A DNA stretch of 55,324 nucleotides, from contig NZ_JAELTP010000028.1 of NCBI RefSeq assembly GCF_016428915.1, positions 1-55,324 of the forward strand, in the 5' to 3' direction. Position 1 is the stretch's first letter, and every line of letters starts with the position of its first letter. Positions 17,969 through 26,886 of the stretch are shown one piece after another. This stretch comes from Pandoraea sp. ASV26. Its GTDB lineage: Bacteria > Pseudomonadota > Gammaproteobacteria > Burkholderiales > Burkholderiaceae. A program made the position numbers and the translations under genes. The notes beneath the pieces were generated by a model. That model did not search any database and had not been told where the DNA came from. It saw only the letters and a program-made list of their open reading frames with translations.

Positions 17969-19174
17969 TTGAATCGTCGTGAACTGTTGAAGCTCGCCGC
18001 TGCGGCGTCTCTGCCTGGCTCCCTATTCACCGCTCGCGACGTGTTCGCGCAAAGTACCGGCGCCATTCAATTGGCGTGTCCGGTGCCGATGTCCGGTCCA
18101 TTCGCGGCCAACGGCAAGTTCGCCGACCTCGGCATGAAGCTCATCGTCGAGCAGTACGGCAAAGTGCTCGGCCGCCCGCTCGCTTACACCACCCTCGACA
18201 CCGAAGGCAAACCCGCCACGGCCATCCGTCGCGTGCAGGAGATCGCACAGCAAAAGGGCGCGCGCTTCTTTGCCGGCGGCATTCTGTCGTCCGAGGCGCT
18301 CGCGATGGGTAAGGAAGCCGAGAAGGCCGGCGGCATCTTCATCACCACCGCCGGGGCCGACGAAATCACGGGCAAGGACTGCAACAACGCCACGTTCCGC
18401 TGGTCGGTGCCGACCTTCGGCGCGATCGAGCAGACGGTGCGTCCGCTGATCGAATCGATGCCCAAGGCCAAGCGCTGGTACACGATCACGCCCCAGTACG
18501 TCTTCGGCGAGGGCCTGCTCACTGCCGCGAAGAACATCTTCAAAGAGAAGGGCATCGAGCACGTTGGCAACAGCTATCACTCGCTCACGGAGAAGGAGTT
18601 CTCGGGCTATCTCACGAACGCCGCTGCCGCCAAGCCCGACGTGCTGCTCATTCTGAACTTCGGTTCGCAATCGTCCGACACGCTGCGTCAGGCCATCAGC
18701 TTCGGCATGAAGAAGAACTGCACGATCCTGATGGCCTGGGCCTCGGGGCTGGAACAGTTCGAGACGCTCGGGGCCGATCTGTGCGAGGGTGTGTACTTCG
18801 GCGCGCAGTACTGGCACGCCGTGGCATCGCCGCTGAACCTCGATCTCGTCAAGCGCACGCAGGACCGCTTCAAGCAGAACCCGAACTACAGCCTCGCGGG
18901 ATCGTACATCTGCACCAAGCTCATGCTCGACGGCATGGTCAAGGCGGGCAGTGCCGACCCGAAGGCGGTCATCGCCGCGATGGAAGGCATGAAGTACGAC
19001 GGCCTCACGGGTCCGGAAGAGATCCGCAAGGGCGACCATCAGGTGCTCAAGAACTACTATCTGCTCAAGGGCAAGGCGAAGTCGAAGATGAAGAACGCCG
19101 ACGACTACGCCGACATTGTCAGCGCCGGGAAATCGTTCCTGCCGCTCGACAAGACCGAGTGCAAGATGGCCTGA
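17969..19174 (+). CDS. ABC transporter substrate-binding protein, branched-chain amino acid/amide type
   Basis: 401 residues from TTG 17969, chosen because GGAG (17959-17962) is at the right distance and the protein then begins with an export signal (NRRELLKLAAAASLPGSLF, twin-Arg-like). The mature protein is a type I periplasmic binding protein: IQLACPVPMSGPFAANGKFADLG, AGGILSSEALAMGKEAEKAGG, QYVFGEG, KPDVLLILNFGSQ. First gene of a five-gene uptake operon. Ligands in this family include Leu/Ile/Val, urea, short amides and aromatic acids; the downstream hydrolases suggest an amide or carbamoyl compound here, which is inference. An 11-codon frame (17937-17972) overlaps the TTG. Confidence 0.88.
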   Translation: MNRRELLKLAAAASLPGSLFTARDVFAQSTGAIQLACPVPMSGPFAANGKFADLGMKLIVEQYGKVLGRPLAYTTLDTEGKPATAIRRVQEIAQQKGARFFAGGILSSEALAMGKEAEKAGGIFITTAGADEITGKDCNNATFRWSVPTFGAIEQTVRPLIESMPKAKRWYTITPQYVFGEGLLTAAKNIFKEKGIEHVGNSYHSLTEKEFSGYLTNAAAAKPDVLLILNFGSQSSDTLRQAISFGMKKNCTILMAWASGLEQFETLGADLCEGVYFGAQYWHAVASPLNLDLVKRTQDRFKQNPNYSLAGSYICTKLMLDGMVKAGSADPKAVIAAMEGMKYDGLTGPEEIRKGDHQVLKNYYLLKGKAKSKMKNADDYADIVSAGKSFLPLDKTECKMA

Positions 19175-19308
19175 CGAAGCAGCGCTCGCGCTGTCGAAAT
19201 GTCGCCCGCGGGGACGCCTTGCCGTCCCCGCATGTGTCGTCTGTGCCGCGCGGCAAAAGCCGGGCGGCGCACGGTGCTCCACGTCCACTCAAGCTCTCCG
19301 GGACGCGC

Positions 19309-20166
19309 ATGAACGTCTACTTGCTGCAAGTCATCAATGGCGTCGGGATCGGGATGTTGTACTTCCTGCTCGCCGTCGGGTTATCGATCATCTTCGGCCT
19401 GCTGCGCTTCGTGAACTTCGCGCACGGCGCCTTCTATCTGCTCGGCGCGTATTTCTGCTATCAGGCGCTGCAATGGGGTCTGTCGTTCTGGCTAGCGCTG
19501 ATCGTCTGCCCGATCGTCGTCGGTGCGCTCGCCTGGATCGCCGAAAAGGTCTTGCTCTCGCATATCTACGAGAAGGCGCACGAATTCCACATCCTGGTGA
19601 CGGTCGGCCTCGCGCTGGTCGTGCAGGAACTCGTCATCATCGTCTGGGGCCCGCTCGGTGATAACGTCGCCGTGCCCGAGGTGCTCGACGGCGTGGTGAT
19701 GTGGGGCAACTTCATCTATCCGAAGTACCGCCTCTTTCTCATCGGCTTCACGGCGGTCTTCGCGGCCTTGCTCTGGTGGCTGCTCGAAGGCACCCGTCTG
19801 GGCAGCGCGGTGCGCGCGGGCAGCGAGTCGTCCGAGATGGTGTCGTTGCTCGGCATCAACGTGTTCCGCGTGTTCAGTCTCGCGTTCGCCCTCGGGGCGG
19901 GCACCGCCGCTTTGGCCGGTGTGCTGGCGGCACCGGTGCGCGGCGTCGAACCGTTCATGGGCATTGAAGCGCTGGGCATTGCCTTCGTGGTGGTCGTCAT
20001 TGGCGGTATGGGCAGTTTCGCCGGTGCGCTCGTCGGCGGTCTCGTGATCGGCATCGTGCAAAGCCTGATGAGCACGATCTGGCCGGAAGGCGCACGACTG
20101 ATGATTTATGTGGCGATGGCAGCCGTGCTGCTCATGCGTCCGCACGGACTGCTCGGGAGGGGATGA
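19309..20166 (+). CDS. ABC transporter permease, LivH type
   Basis: 285 residues of inner-membrane permease with about eight hydrophobic segments. Typical LivH stretches are seen: NGVGIGMLYFLLAVGLSIIFG at the start, FVNFAHGAFYLLGAY, and near the end GIAFVVVVIGGMGSFAGALVGG. It pairs with the LivM-like permease to form the channel. The frame is open upstream, but ATG 19309 starts exactly at the conserved N-terminus, 134 bases after the binding-protein gene. Its last four bases overlap the next start. Confidence 0.93.
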   Translation: MNVYLLQVINGVGIGMLYFLLAVGLSIIFGLLRFVNFAHGAFYLLGAYFCYQALQWGLSFWLALIVCPIVVGALAWIAEKVLLSHIYEKAHEFHILVTVGLALVVQELVIIVWGPLGDNVAVPEVLDGVVMWGNFIYPKYRLFLIGFTAVFAALLWWLLEGTRLGSAVRAGSESSEMVSLLGINVFRVFSLAFALGAGTAALAGVLAAPVRGVEPFMGIEALGIAFVVVVIGGMGSFAGALVGGLVIGIVQSLMSTIWPEGARLMIYVAMAAVLLMRPHGLLGRG

Positions 20167-21155
20167 TGCTGGTACGTTACCGTTTTTGGCTGCTCGCCGC
20201 CGCCGTCACACTGATCCTGCCGCTCACGCTGTCGTCGGGCACGCTCGCCACCGAAGTGCTCGTCTACGCGCTTGCCGTGCTCGGCTGCAATCTGCTGCTC
20301 GGCTACACCGGTCTGCTCTCGTTCGGTCAGGGCATCTTCTTCGGTCTGGGCAGCTACACGCTGGGCATCATGCTCACCCGCACCTCGCTGCCCATGCCGA
20401 TTGCCGTCGTCGCATCGATCGTGCTGGGCGCCGCGATCGCGGCCGTCGTCGGCAGCTTTGCGATCCGGCAGAAGGGCACCTACTTCGTGATGCTCACGCT
20501 CGCCTGCGCGCAGATGTTCTACTTCTTCGCCTACACCGCCACGGACTGGACCGGCGGCGACAACGGGCTGCTCGATATCCCGCGCAAATCGCTCGCGCTC
20601 GGCGGCAAGACACTGATCCCGCTCGAGACCCCCTGGCAGTTCTATACCTTCGTCGCGGTCATTTTCCTGATCGTGTTCGCGGTGCTGCTGCGCGTGGCCG
20701 ATTCGGTATTCGGCCGCACGCTGCTCGCCATTCGCGACAACGAGACGCGCGCTGCTGCCATCGGCTATCACGTGAAGACGTTCAAGCTCGTGGCGTTCGC
20801 GATCTCGGGCGCCGTCACGGCGCTCGCGGGCGCCTTGCATGCCCTGATGACGGGCATCGCGCCGCTGTCCAACATCGAGTACCACACGAGCGAAATGATC
20901 CTCGTGATGACGGTGATCGGCGGCACGGGCAATCTGTTCGCCTCGGTGCTGGGCGCGGCGTTCTACGTGCTCGCAGCCGACTGGCTCTCCACGCTCTGGC
21001 CGCGTTGGCTGCTCTTGCTCGGCCTGCTGCTCATTGCCGTGAGTCTGTTCATGCATCGCGGCCTGTGGGGCGTGGGGGAATCGCTGTGGTATCGCATCAC
21101 CGGCAAGCGCGGTGGCGCCAACGGCAAACTGGATACGCAGGGAGATGCAACATGA
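20163..21155 (+). CDS. ABC transporter permease, LivM type
   Basis: 330 residues with about nine to ten membrane segments. The LivM signature GYTGLLSFGQGIFFGLGSY is near residue 50, followed by GTYFVMLTLACAQMFYFFAY and, in the second half, IRDNETRAAAIGYHVKTFKLVAFAISG, the EAA-like cytoplasmic loop that contacts the ATPases. It overlaps livH-like by four bases (20163-20166) and the ATPase gene by four bases (21152-21155), a sign of tight translational coupling. Confidence 0.93.
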   Translation: MMLVRYRFWLLAAAVTLILPLTLSSGTLATEVLVYALAVLGCNLLLGYTGLLSFGQGIFFGLGSYTLGIMLTRTSLPMPIAVVASIVLGAAIAAVVGSFAIRQKGTYFVMLTLACAQMFYFFAYTATDWTGGDNGLLDIPRKSLALGGKTLIPLETPWQFYTFVAVIFLIVFAVLLRVADSVFGRTLLAIRDNETRAAAIGYHVKTFKLVAFAISGAVTALAGALHALMTGIAPLSNIEYHTSEMILVMTVIGGTGNLFASVLGAAFYVLAADWLSTLWPRWLLLLGLLLIAVSLFMHRGLWGVGESLWYRITGKRGGANGKLDTQGDAT

Positions 21156-21928
21156 GCCACGTGCCCGAGGTGCTGATTGAAGCCAGCGGCATCGTCAAAC
21201 GTTACGGCAAGTTCACGGCGCTGCACGGCGTGGATCTGCGCGTAGCGCCGCGCACGGTGCACTCCGTCATCGGCCCGAACGGCGCGGGCAAGACCACGCT
21301 GTTCCACATGCTGACCGGCACGGTGCCGGTCTCGGGCGGGCGCATCGTGTTCGACGGTCATGACGTCACGACCGAAGCCGATTACCGGCGCGTGCAGCGC
21401 GGCATTGCGCGCTCGTTTCAGGTCACGGCGCTGTTCCAGAACCTGTCGGTGCGCGAGAACCTGAGACTGGCCGCGCTGGGGGTCACGCCGCGCCGCGCGC
21501 TCTCATGCTGGCGTAAGGCGGATGGCCCGCGGGCCTGTGCGTCCATCGTTGACGACGTTCTCACGCGGCTCGCCCTCACGCGTCACGCCGACACCCCGGC
21601 GGGCTCGCTCTCGCACGGACAGCAGCGACGCCTCGAAGTCGGCATGGCGCTGGCGGCGCGTCCCAAGGCGATCTTTCTCGACGAGCCGACGTCCGGCATG
21701 GGCATCGACGATCTCGACGACATGAAGCAACTCATCCGTGGCCTGCGCGACGATCACACGGTCGTGCTCATCGAGCACAACATGAACATCGTGATGGATA
21801 TCTCCGACACGATCACCGTCATGCAACAGGGCCGCGTGCTCGTCGAAGGCAAGCCGGACGCCATTCGTGCCGACGACCGCGTGCGCGCCGCCTATCTCGG
21901 CAACATGATTACCGGAGGCCGCGCATGA
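21152..21928 (+). CDS. ABC transporter ATP-binding protein, LivG type
   Basis: 258 residues. Walker A GPNGAGKTT near residue 44, the LivG-type signature LSHGQQRRLEVGMALA, Walker B AIFLDEPTSGM and the switch His in VVLIEHNM. It hydrolyses ATP on the inner face of the membrane to drive import, as a heterodimer with the next gene product. ATG 21152 overlaps the permease stop. The segment between the Q-loop and signature (GVTPRRALSCWRKADG) is slightly unusual but complete. Confidence 0.95.
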   Translation: MSHVPEVLIEASGIVKRYGKFTALHGVDLRVAPRTVHSVIGPNGAGKTTLFHMLTGTVPVSGGRIVFDGHDVTTEADYRRVQRGIARSFQVTALFQNLSVRENLRLAALGVTPRRALSCWRKADGPRACASIVDDVLTRLALTRHADTPAGSLSHGQQRRLEVGMALAARPKAIFLDEPTSGMGIDDLDDMKQLIRGLRDDHTVVLIEHNMNIVMDISDTITVMQQGRVLVEGKPDAIRADDRVRAAYLGNMITGGRA

Positions 21929-22626
21929 TTCTCGACGTCGCAGGCATTCACAGCTATTACGGCAAGAGCCACATTCTGCAAGGCGTGACGCTGAGCGTGG
22001 GCGACGGTGAGCTCGTCACGCTGCTGGGCCGCAACGGCGCGGGCAAGTCGACCACGCTCAAGACGATTGCCGGCGTGGTAACGCCCAAGGCCGGCAGCAT
22101 CTCGTTTCTGGGCAAACCCGTCGCCGGACAGCCCGCGCACCGCATCGCGGCGCGCGGCGTGTGCTTCGTGCCCGAGCATCGCGGCATCTTCAAGCTGCTC
22201 ACGGTGGAAGAGAACCTCAAGCTCGGCGCGCGACGCGATTCGCCGTGGCAGCTTGCCGACATCTACCGCATCTTTCCGCGCTTGCAGGAGCGTCGCAAGA
22301 ACGGTGGCGCGCAACTGTCCGGCGGCGAGCAGCAGATGCTGGCCATCGGGCGCGCGCTGATGAATCATCCGCGCCTGCTCATGCTCGACGAACCCGTCGA
22401 AGGGCTGGCGCCGGTGATCGTCGAGGAGATCGTGGCGCAGTTGAAACTCATCAAGCAGGCGGGCGTGGCCATCCTGCTCGTCGAACAGAATCTGGAAGTC
22501 TGCACGCAGCTCGCCGACCGGCATTACATCGTCGAGCAAGGCGTGATCGTGTACGGCGCGGACAACGCCACGTTTCTCGCCGACGAGGTCGTCAAGGACC
22601 GTTACCTCGGCGTGGGCGTGGCGTGA
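21925..22626 (+). CDS. ABC transporter ATP-binding protein, LivF type
   Basis: 233 residues. Walker A GRNGAGKSTT near residue 34, PEHRGIF(K)LLTVEENL typical of LivF, signature LSGGEQQMLAIGRAL, Walker B LLMLDEPVEGLAP, and switch region ILLVEQNLE. Second ATPase of the importer; starts inside the last codons of the LivG-like gene (overlap 21925-21928). The next gene starts 124 bases further on. Confidence 0.95.
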   Translation: MILDVAGIHSYYGKSHILQGVTLSVGDGELVTLLGRNGAGKSTTLKTIAGVVTPKAGSISFLGKPVAGQPAHRIAARGVCFVPEHRGIFKLLTVEENLKLGARRDSPWQLADIYRIFPRLQERRKNGGAQLSGGEQQMLAIGRALMNHPRLLMLDEPVEGLAPVIVEEIVAQLKLIKQAGVAILLVEQNLEVCTQLADRHYIVEQGVIVYGADNATFLADEVVKDRYLGVGVA

Positions 22627-22750
22627 GCCGTGCGTCCCGCATTCCCCCGACGCGCGTCGTCTAGCCTCTAGCCGTTAGGCGAGCGCGCCATTGAGCCAAC
22701 GCATGTGTCAGCGTGAATCGCGCGGCGCACGCTCTGAAGGACTTGTGAAC

Positions 22751-24013
22751 ATGGAACGTCTCGATCAACCGGCTGCCGCAGTGCGCGTCGACGGCGCACG
22801 CCTGTGGGACAGCCTCATGCAACTCGCGCAAATCGGCGCGACCGCCAAGGGCGGTGTCTGCCGTCTCGCGCTGACCGATCTCGACCGGCAGGGCCGGGAT
22901 CTTTTCGTGACGTGGGCGAAGGAGATCGGCTGCACGGTGCGTGTCGACGCCATCGGCAATATCTTCGCGCGCCGCGCCGGGCGCGACGACACACTGCCGC
23001 CCATCATGACCGGCAGCCACATCGACACCCAGCCGACCGGCGGCAAGTTCGACGGCAACTACGGCGTGCTTGCCGGACTGGAAGTGCTGCGCACCCTCAA
23101 CGACAACGGCATCGTGACGCGCGCCCCGCTGGAGGTGGCCGTGTGGACTAACGAAGAGGGCTCACGCTTCGTGCCCGTGATGATGGGCTCGGGCGTCTAT
23201 GCCGGGGCCTTCACGCTCGATCACGCGCTCGCGCAGAAAGATCACGACGGCGTAAGTGTCGCCGACGCGTTGCGCGCCATCGGCTACGCGGGTGAGGCAT
23301 CGGCCGTGGGTCAGGCGGGCGCCGTCGGCGCGTACTTCGAAGCCCACATCGAGCAAGGCCCGGTGCTCGAAGCCCATGGCAAGACCATCGGCGTAGTGCA
23401 GGGCGCCCTTGGCCAGCGCTGGTACGACGTGACCGTCACCGGCATGGAAGCGCATGCCGGCCCCACGCCCATGGCATTGCGCCGCGACGCGCTGCTCGCC
23501 GCCGCGCAGTTGATTCAGGCCGTGAACCGCATCGCGTGCGAACACGCGCCGCATGCGCGCGGCACGGTCGGCTGGGTCGACAACTATCCGAACTCGCGCA
23601 ACGTCATTCCAGGTCGCGTGAAGCTCTCCGTCGATCTGCGCGCCGCCGACGACGCCACGCTAGACACGCTCAACACCAAGCTGCACGCCGAATGCGCCGC
23701 GTTGCGCACGAAGGGCATCGACGTCGCCATCGAGCAGGTGGTGTACTTCCCGCCGCAGCCCTTCGCGCCGGAACTCGTGAGCGCGATTCGCGATGGCGCG
23801 AAGGCACTCGGCCTGTCGTCGATGGATGCCATCAGCGGCGCAGGGCACGACGCGGTGTATCTCGCCCGCGTCGCCCCGACGGCGATGATCTTCGTGCCGT
23901 GCAAGGACGGCATCAGCCACAACGAAATCGAAGACGCCGATCCGGCGCATCTCGAAGCCGGTTGCAACGTGCTGTTGCAGGCGATGCTGCAACGCGCGGG
24001 AGGTGCCGCATGA
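22751..24013 (+). CDS. M20-family Zn hydrolase, allantoate/N-carbamoyl-L-amino-acid amidohydrolase type
   Basis: 420 residues. Two-metal amidohydrolase; the family removes carbamoyl or ureido groups with release of ammonia and CO2. Metal-site motifs: TGSHIDTQPTGGKFDGNYG (His and bridging Asp), TNEEGSRFVPVMMGS (Glu pair), EAHIEQGPVLE, and the late His in DGISHNEIE. The MEAHAGPTPM stretch belongs to the lid/dimerisation domain. AAGGA six bases or so before ATG 22751 fixes the start. Follows the transporter operon on the same strand and overlaps the next gene by four bases. Allantoate, N-carbamoyl-amino acids and ureidoglycine are all possible substrates. Confidence 0.9.
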   Translation: MERLDQPAAAVRVDGARLWDSLMQLAQIGATAKGGVCRLALTDLDRQGRDLFVTWAKEIGCTVRVDAIGNIFARRAGRDDTLPPIMTGSHIDTQPTGGKFDGNYGVLAGLEVLRTLNDNGIVTRAPLEVAVWTNEEGSRFVPVMMGSGVYAGAFTLDHALAQKDHDGVSVADALRAIGYAGEASAVGQAGAVGAYFEAHIEQGPVLEAHGKTIGVVQGALGQRWYDVTVTGMEAHAGPTPMALRRDALLAAAQLIQAVNRIACEHAPHARGTVGWVDNYPNSRNVIPGRVKLSVDLRAADDATLDTLNTKLHAECAALRTKGIDVAIEQVVYFPPQPFAPELVSAIRDGAKALGLSSMDAISGAGHDAVYLARVAPTAMIFVPCKDGISHNEIEDADPAHLEAGCNVLLQAMLQRAGGAA

Positions 24014-25512
24014 AAGTCATGATCGCGCGGATGAATCACGAGACGAATACGTTCTCGCCAGTCCCCACGCCGCTCGAAGCGTTCGGCAATCACGGGCCGA
24101 CGTACGACGAGGCCGCTTATCGCGACAACAAGGGCATGCGCACGGCGATGGCCGCGTTCATCGATCTGGCCGAGGCCGCCGGCGCCGAGATGGTGACGCC
24201 CGTGTCCGCCAGCGCCAACCCGAGTGGTCCCGTGGCGGCGAGCGCTTATGACGAGCTATGCCGCCGCATCGTGGCCGCGGCGAGTGGCGTCGACGCGATT
24301 CTGCTCGATCTGCACGGCGCGATGGTCGCGCAGAACAGCGACGACGGCGAAGGCGATCTGCTCGAACGTGTGCGCGCCGCCGCGCCCGATACGCCGATTG
24401 CCGTGGCGCTCGACCTCCATGCGAACGTCACGCCGAAGATCGTGACGAATGCCGATATCGTCGTGGGCTTCAAGACGTATCCGCACGTCGACATGTACGA
24501 GACAGGCGAGCATGCCGGACGTCTCCTGTTCGAAATGCTCGCGGGCAAGCGCCGTCCGAAGGTGGTGTGGCAACAGCCGCCGCTGATGGTGCACTCGCTG
24601 CGCAGCACCAGTCACGGCGGCGCGATGCAGCGCGCCCTCGACGCCGCCCGCCGCGCCGAAGCCGAGGAGGGCATACCCGCAGTGTCGGTGTTCTCCGGCT
24701 TCTCGCTCGCGGACATTCCCGCGCCGTGCATCAGCGTCGTGGTGACGGCGGATGACGGCGAGGCGGGGGTGGCACGCGCACAGGCCGTCGCCGATCGTAT
24801 CGCCGCACAGGCATGGGACGAGCGCGACGGCTTCGTCTATCGCAGCGCGCCGCTTGCCGAGTCGATCGCGCAAGCGAAACAACTGGCCGACGGTGCCGAC
24901 AAGCCGGTGCTGCTGCTCGATCACAGCGACAACTGCATGTCGGGCGGCACCTGCGACACGATGGACGTGCTCGAAGCCGCGCTCGCGGGCGGGCTGACGG
25001 GCATTGGCGTGGGGCCGTTGTGCGATCCGGAAGCCGTGGCGACGTTGATCGCCGCAGGCGACGGCGCCGAAGTCACGCTGGCCCTCGGCAACAAGCGTGC
25101 GCTGTCGCAGTTGGGCATCACCAAGACGCCGACGGTGCTCACGGGCATCGTGCGCACGATCAGCGACGGGGAATATGTCGTGAGCGGACCGACGTACACA
25201 GGCCAGCGCTGCTACATGGGCCGCACGGTGCTGTTCGACATCGGCGCGGCGCGCATCGTGGTGACGGAGCGCACGCACGAGCCGTGGGATCACGGCGTGT
25301 TCACGTGCGTCGGCCTCGATCCGCGCAGCGAGCGCTTCCTGCTGCTCAAGTCGCGCATGTATTGCCGTCCGGTGTTCGTGCCGATCTCGGCAGGACTCGT
25401 CGAATGCGACAGCGATGGCGTGACCAGTTCGAATTACGCGCTGTTCCCGTTCTCACGCGTGAAGCGTCCGGTCTATCCGCTGGATCAGGACGCAACGTTC
25501 GTGCGTGCATAA
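24010..25512 (+). CDS. M81-family metallopeptidase, MlrC-like
   Basis: 500 residues, full length. Starts MKVMIARMNHETNTFSPVPT, the MlrC N-terminal signature, and contains LLDLHGAMV, VALDLHANVTP, FKTYPHVDMYETGE and LLLDHSDNCMSGGTCDT, the last holding likely zinc ligands. MlrC was named from microcystin degradation in sphingomonads; homologues are common beside peptide or amide transporters in bacteria that never see microcystin, so the true substrate is open. Translation is coupled to the amidohydrolase (ATGA overlap 24010-24013). A strong two-way terminator follows. Confidence 0.9.
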   Translation: MKVMIARMNHETNTFSPVPTPLEAFGNHGPTYDEAAYRDNKGMRTAMAAFIDLAEAAGAEMVTPVSASANPSGPVAASAYDELCRRIVAAASGVDAILLDLHGAMVAQNSDDGEGDLLERVRAAAPDTPIAVALDLHANVTPKIVTNADIVVGFKTYPHVDMYETGEHAGRLLFEMLAGKRRPKVVWQQPPLMVHSLRSTSHGGAMQRALDAARRAEAEEGIPAVSVFSGFSLADIPAPCISVVVTADDGEAGVARAQAVADRIAAQAWDERDGFVYRSAPLAESIAQAKQLADGADKPVLLLDHSDNCMSGGTCDTMDVLEAALAGGLTGIGVGPLCDPEAVATLIAAGDGAEVTLALGNKRALSQLGITKTPTVLTGIVRTISDGEYVVSGPTYTGQRCYMGRTVLFDIGAARIVVTERTHEPWDHGVFTCVGLDPRSERFLLLKSRMYCRPVFVPISAGLVECDSDGVTSSNYALFPFSRVKRPVYPLDQDATFVRA

Positions 25513-25515
25513 CGA

Positions 25516-25550
25516 GAAAAGGCGACGACAGCATCCGTCGTCGCCTTTTC
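25516..25550. terminator. Bidirectional terminator
   Basis: A perfect 14-bp stem (25516-25529 with 25537-25550) with a 7-base loop, ending in TTTTC on the plus strand and TTTTC on the minus strand. It serves both the MlrC-type operon and the convergent MFS gene. Confidence 0.9.
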
Positions 25551-25575
25551 GGCAGGGCCAGACCTCAGCGAACGC

Positions 25576-26886
25576 TTACTCGTCGAGCACCTTGTTGCCG
25601 GTTTCCTCGAACATCGACACGGCGATGAGCGAGATGATTACGCACACGATCATGTACCACGCCGGCGCCATCTTGTTGCCGGTCACGCGAATCAGCCAAC
25701 CCGCGACGAGCTGTGCCGTACCGCCGAACACCGACACCGCAATCGCATACGCGCTCGACATGTACCCCGCACGCAGATGCTTCGGGAAGTTCTCCGGCAT
25801 CAGCGCGTAAGCCGGGGCCGAACCCATCGTGTAGCACAGCATCAGCACCACCAGTGCGGCGAGCACGACCGGCAGCGACGGGAAGTGCGTCATGATCCAG
25901 AACGCCGGATACAGCAGCACGATCAGCCCCACGCGGCCGATGATCGTGAGCGGCTTGCGGCGGCCCATCTTGTCCGACCAGGCGCCGTAGATCGGGCACA
26001 TCACCAGCGAGATCGTGCTGGCGGCAACCCCGGCGAGCATCGACATCTTCGGCGGCAGTCCCAGGTACTGAATGCAGTACGTCGGCATGTAATACATCAT
26101 CACGTACGTCGACACCGACATCCCCATGATCGAGAAGATCGTGAGGAACCAGTTACGCACGTACACGCCATGCTTGGGATCGTCGCGACCGGCCACCGTC
26201 TTCGCCTTCGGCGGTTCTTCCTGAATGTGACGACGCAGGTAGATACCGACCGGGGCGATCAGCGTGCCCAGCAGGAACGGGATACGCCAGCCCCAGCTAT
26301 GCATGGTCTCGTCAGAGAGCAGGAAGCCGAGGCTTGCGGCCAGACCCGAGCCGAGCAGGGCGGCTGCGCCCTGGCTCGCCAACTGCCAGCTTGCGCGAAA
26401 GCCACGGCTTTTCGCGCCGCCCATTTCCAGCAGCGTGGCCGTTGCCGCGCCGAACTCGCCACCTTGCGCGAAGCCTTGCAGCAAACGGGCTCCCACGATC
26501 AGCAGCGGTGCGGCCAGACCGATCTGCGCATAGTTCGGCGCAAGACCGATGGCCGCCGAGCCGAGCGCCATCAGGCCGATGGTGAGCGTGAGCGCCGGCT
26601 TACGGCCGGCACGGTCGGCATAGCGGCCGATCACGATGCCGCCGAGCGGGCGCATCACGAAGCCCACCGCGAACACGGCGAACGCGAGCAGCGACGAGGT
26701 AATGGGGTCATCCGCCGGGAAGAACTGCTTGCCGATGGTCAGCGCGAAATAGCTGTAGACCGTGAAGTCGAAGAACTCCAGCAGGTTGCCGATGACCGCC
26801 GCGAAAACGATCTTGCGCTGCTGCGAAGGGCTCATCTGCGACGGCTGTACGCCGTCGGCCGGAAACGATTGCGTTGCGATGCTCAT
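25576..26886 (-). CDS. MFS transporter, metabolite:H+ symporter (MHS) family
   Basis: 436 residues, twelve predicted membrane segments. The N-terminal GNLLEFFDFTVYSYFALTIGKQFFP and RPLGGIVIGRYADRAGRKPAL loop are typical of the KgtP/ProP/ShiA group; the loop LLQGFAQGGEFGAATATLLEM is equally characteristic. These carriers import organic acids, betaines or similar metabolites with protons. Its start overlaps the stop of the M20 amidohydrolase gene by four bases (26883-26886), so the carrier very probably handles that enzyme's substrate or product. Confidence 0.92.
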   Translation of the reverse strand: MSIATQSFPADGVQPSQMSPSQQRKIVFAAVIGNLLEFFDFTVYSYFALTIGKQFFPADDPITSSLLAFAVFAVGFVMRPLGGIVIGRYADRAGRKPALTLTIGLMALGSAAIGLAPNYAQIGLAAPLLIVGARLLQGFAQGGEFGAATATLLEMGGAKSRGFRASWQLASQGAAALLGSGLAASLGFLLSDETMHSWGWRIPFLLGTLIAPVGIYLRRHIQEEPPKAKTVAGRDDPKHGVYVRNWFLTIFSIMGMSVSTYVMMYYMPTYCIQYLGLPPKMSMLAGVAASTISLVMCPIYGAWSDKMGRRKPLTIIGRVGLIVLLYPAFWIMTHFPSLPVVLAALVVLMLCYTMGSAPAYALMPENFPKHLRAGYMSSAYAIAVSVFGGTAQLVAGWLIRVTGNKMAPAWYMIVCVIISLIAVSMFEETGNKVLDE

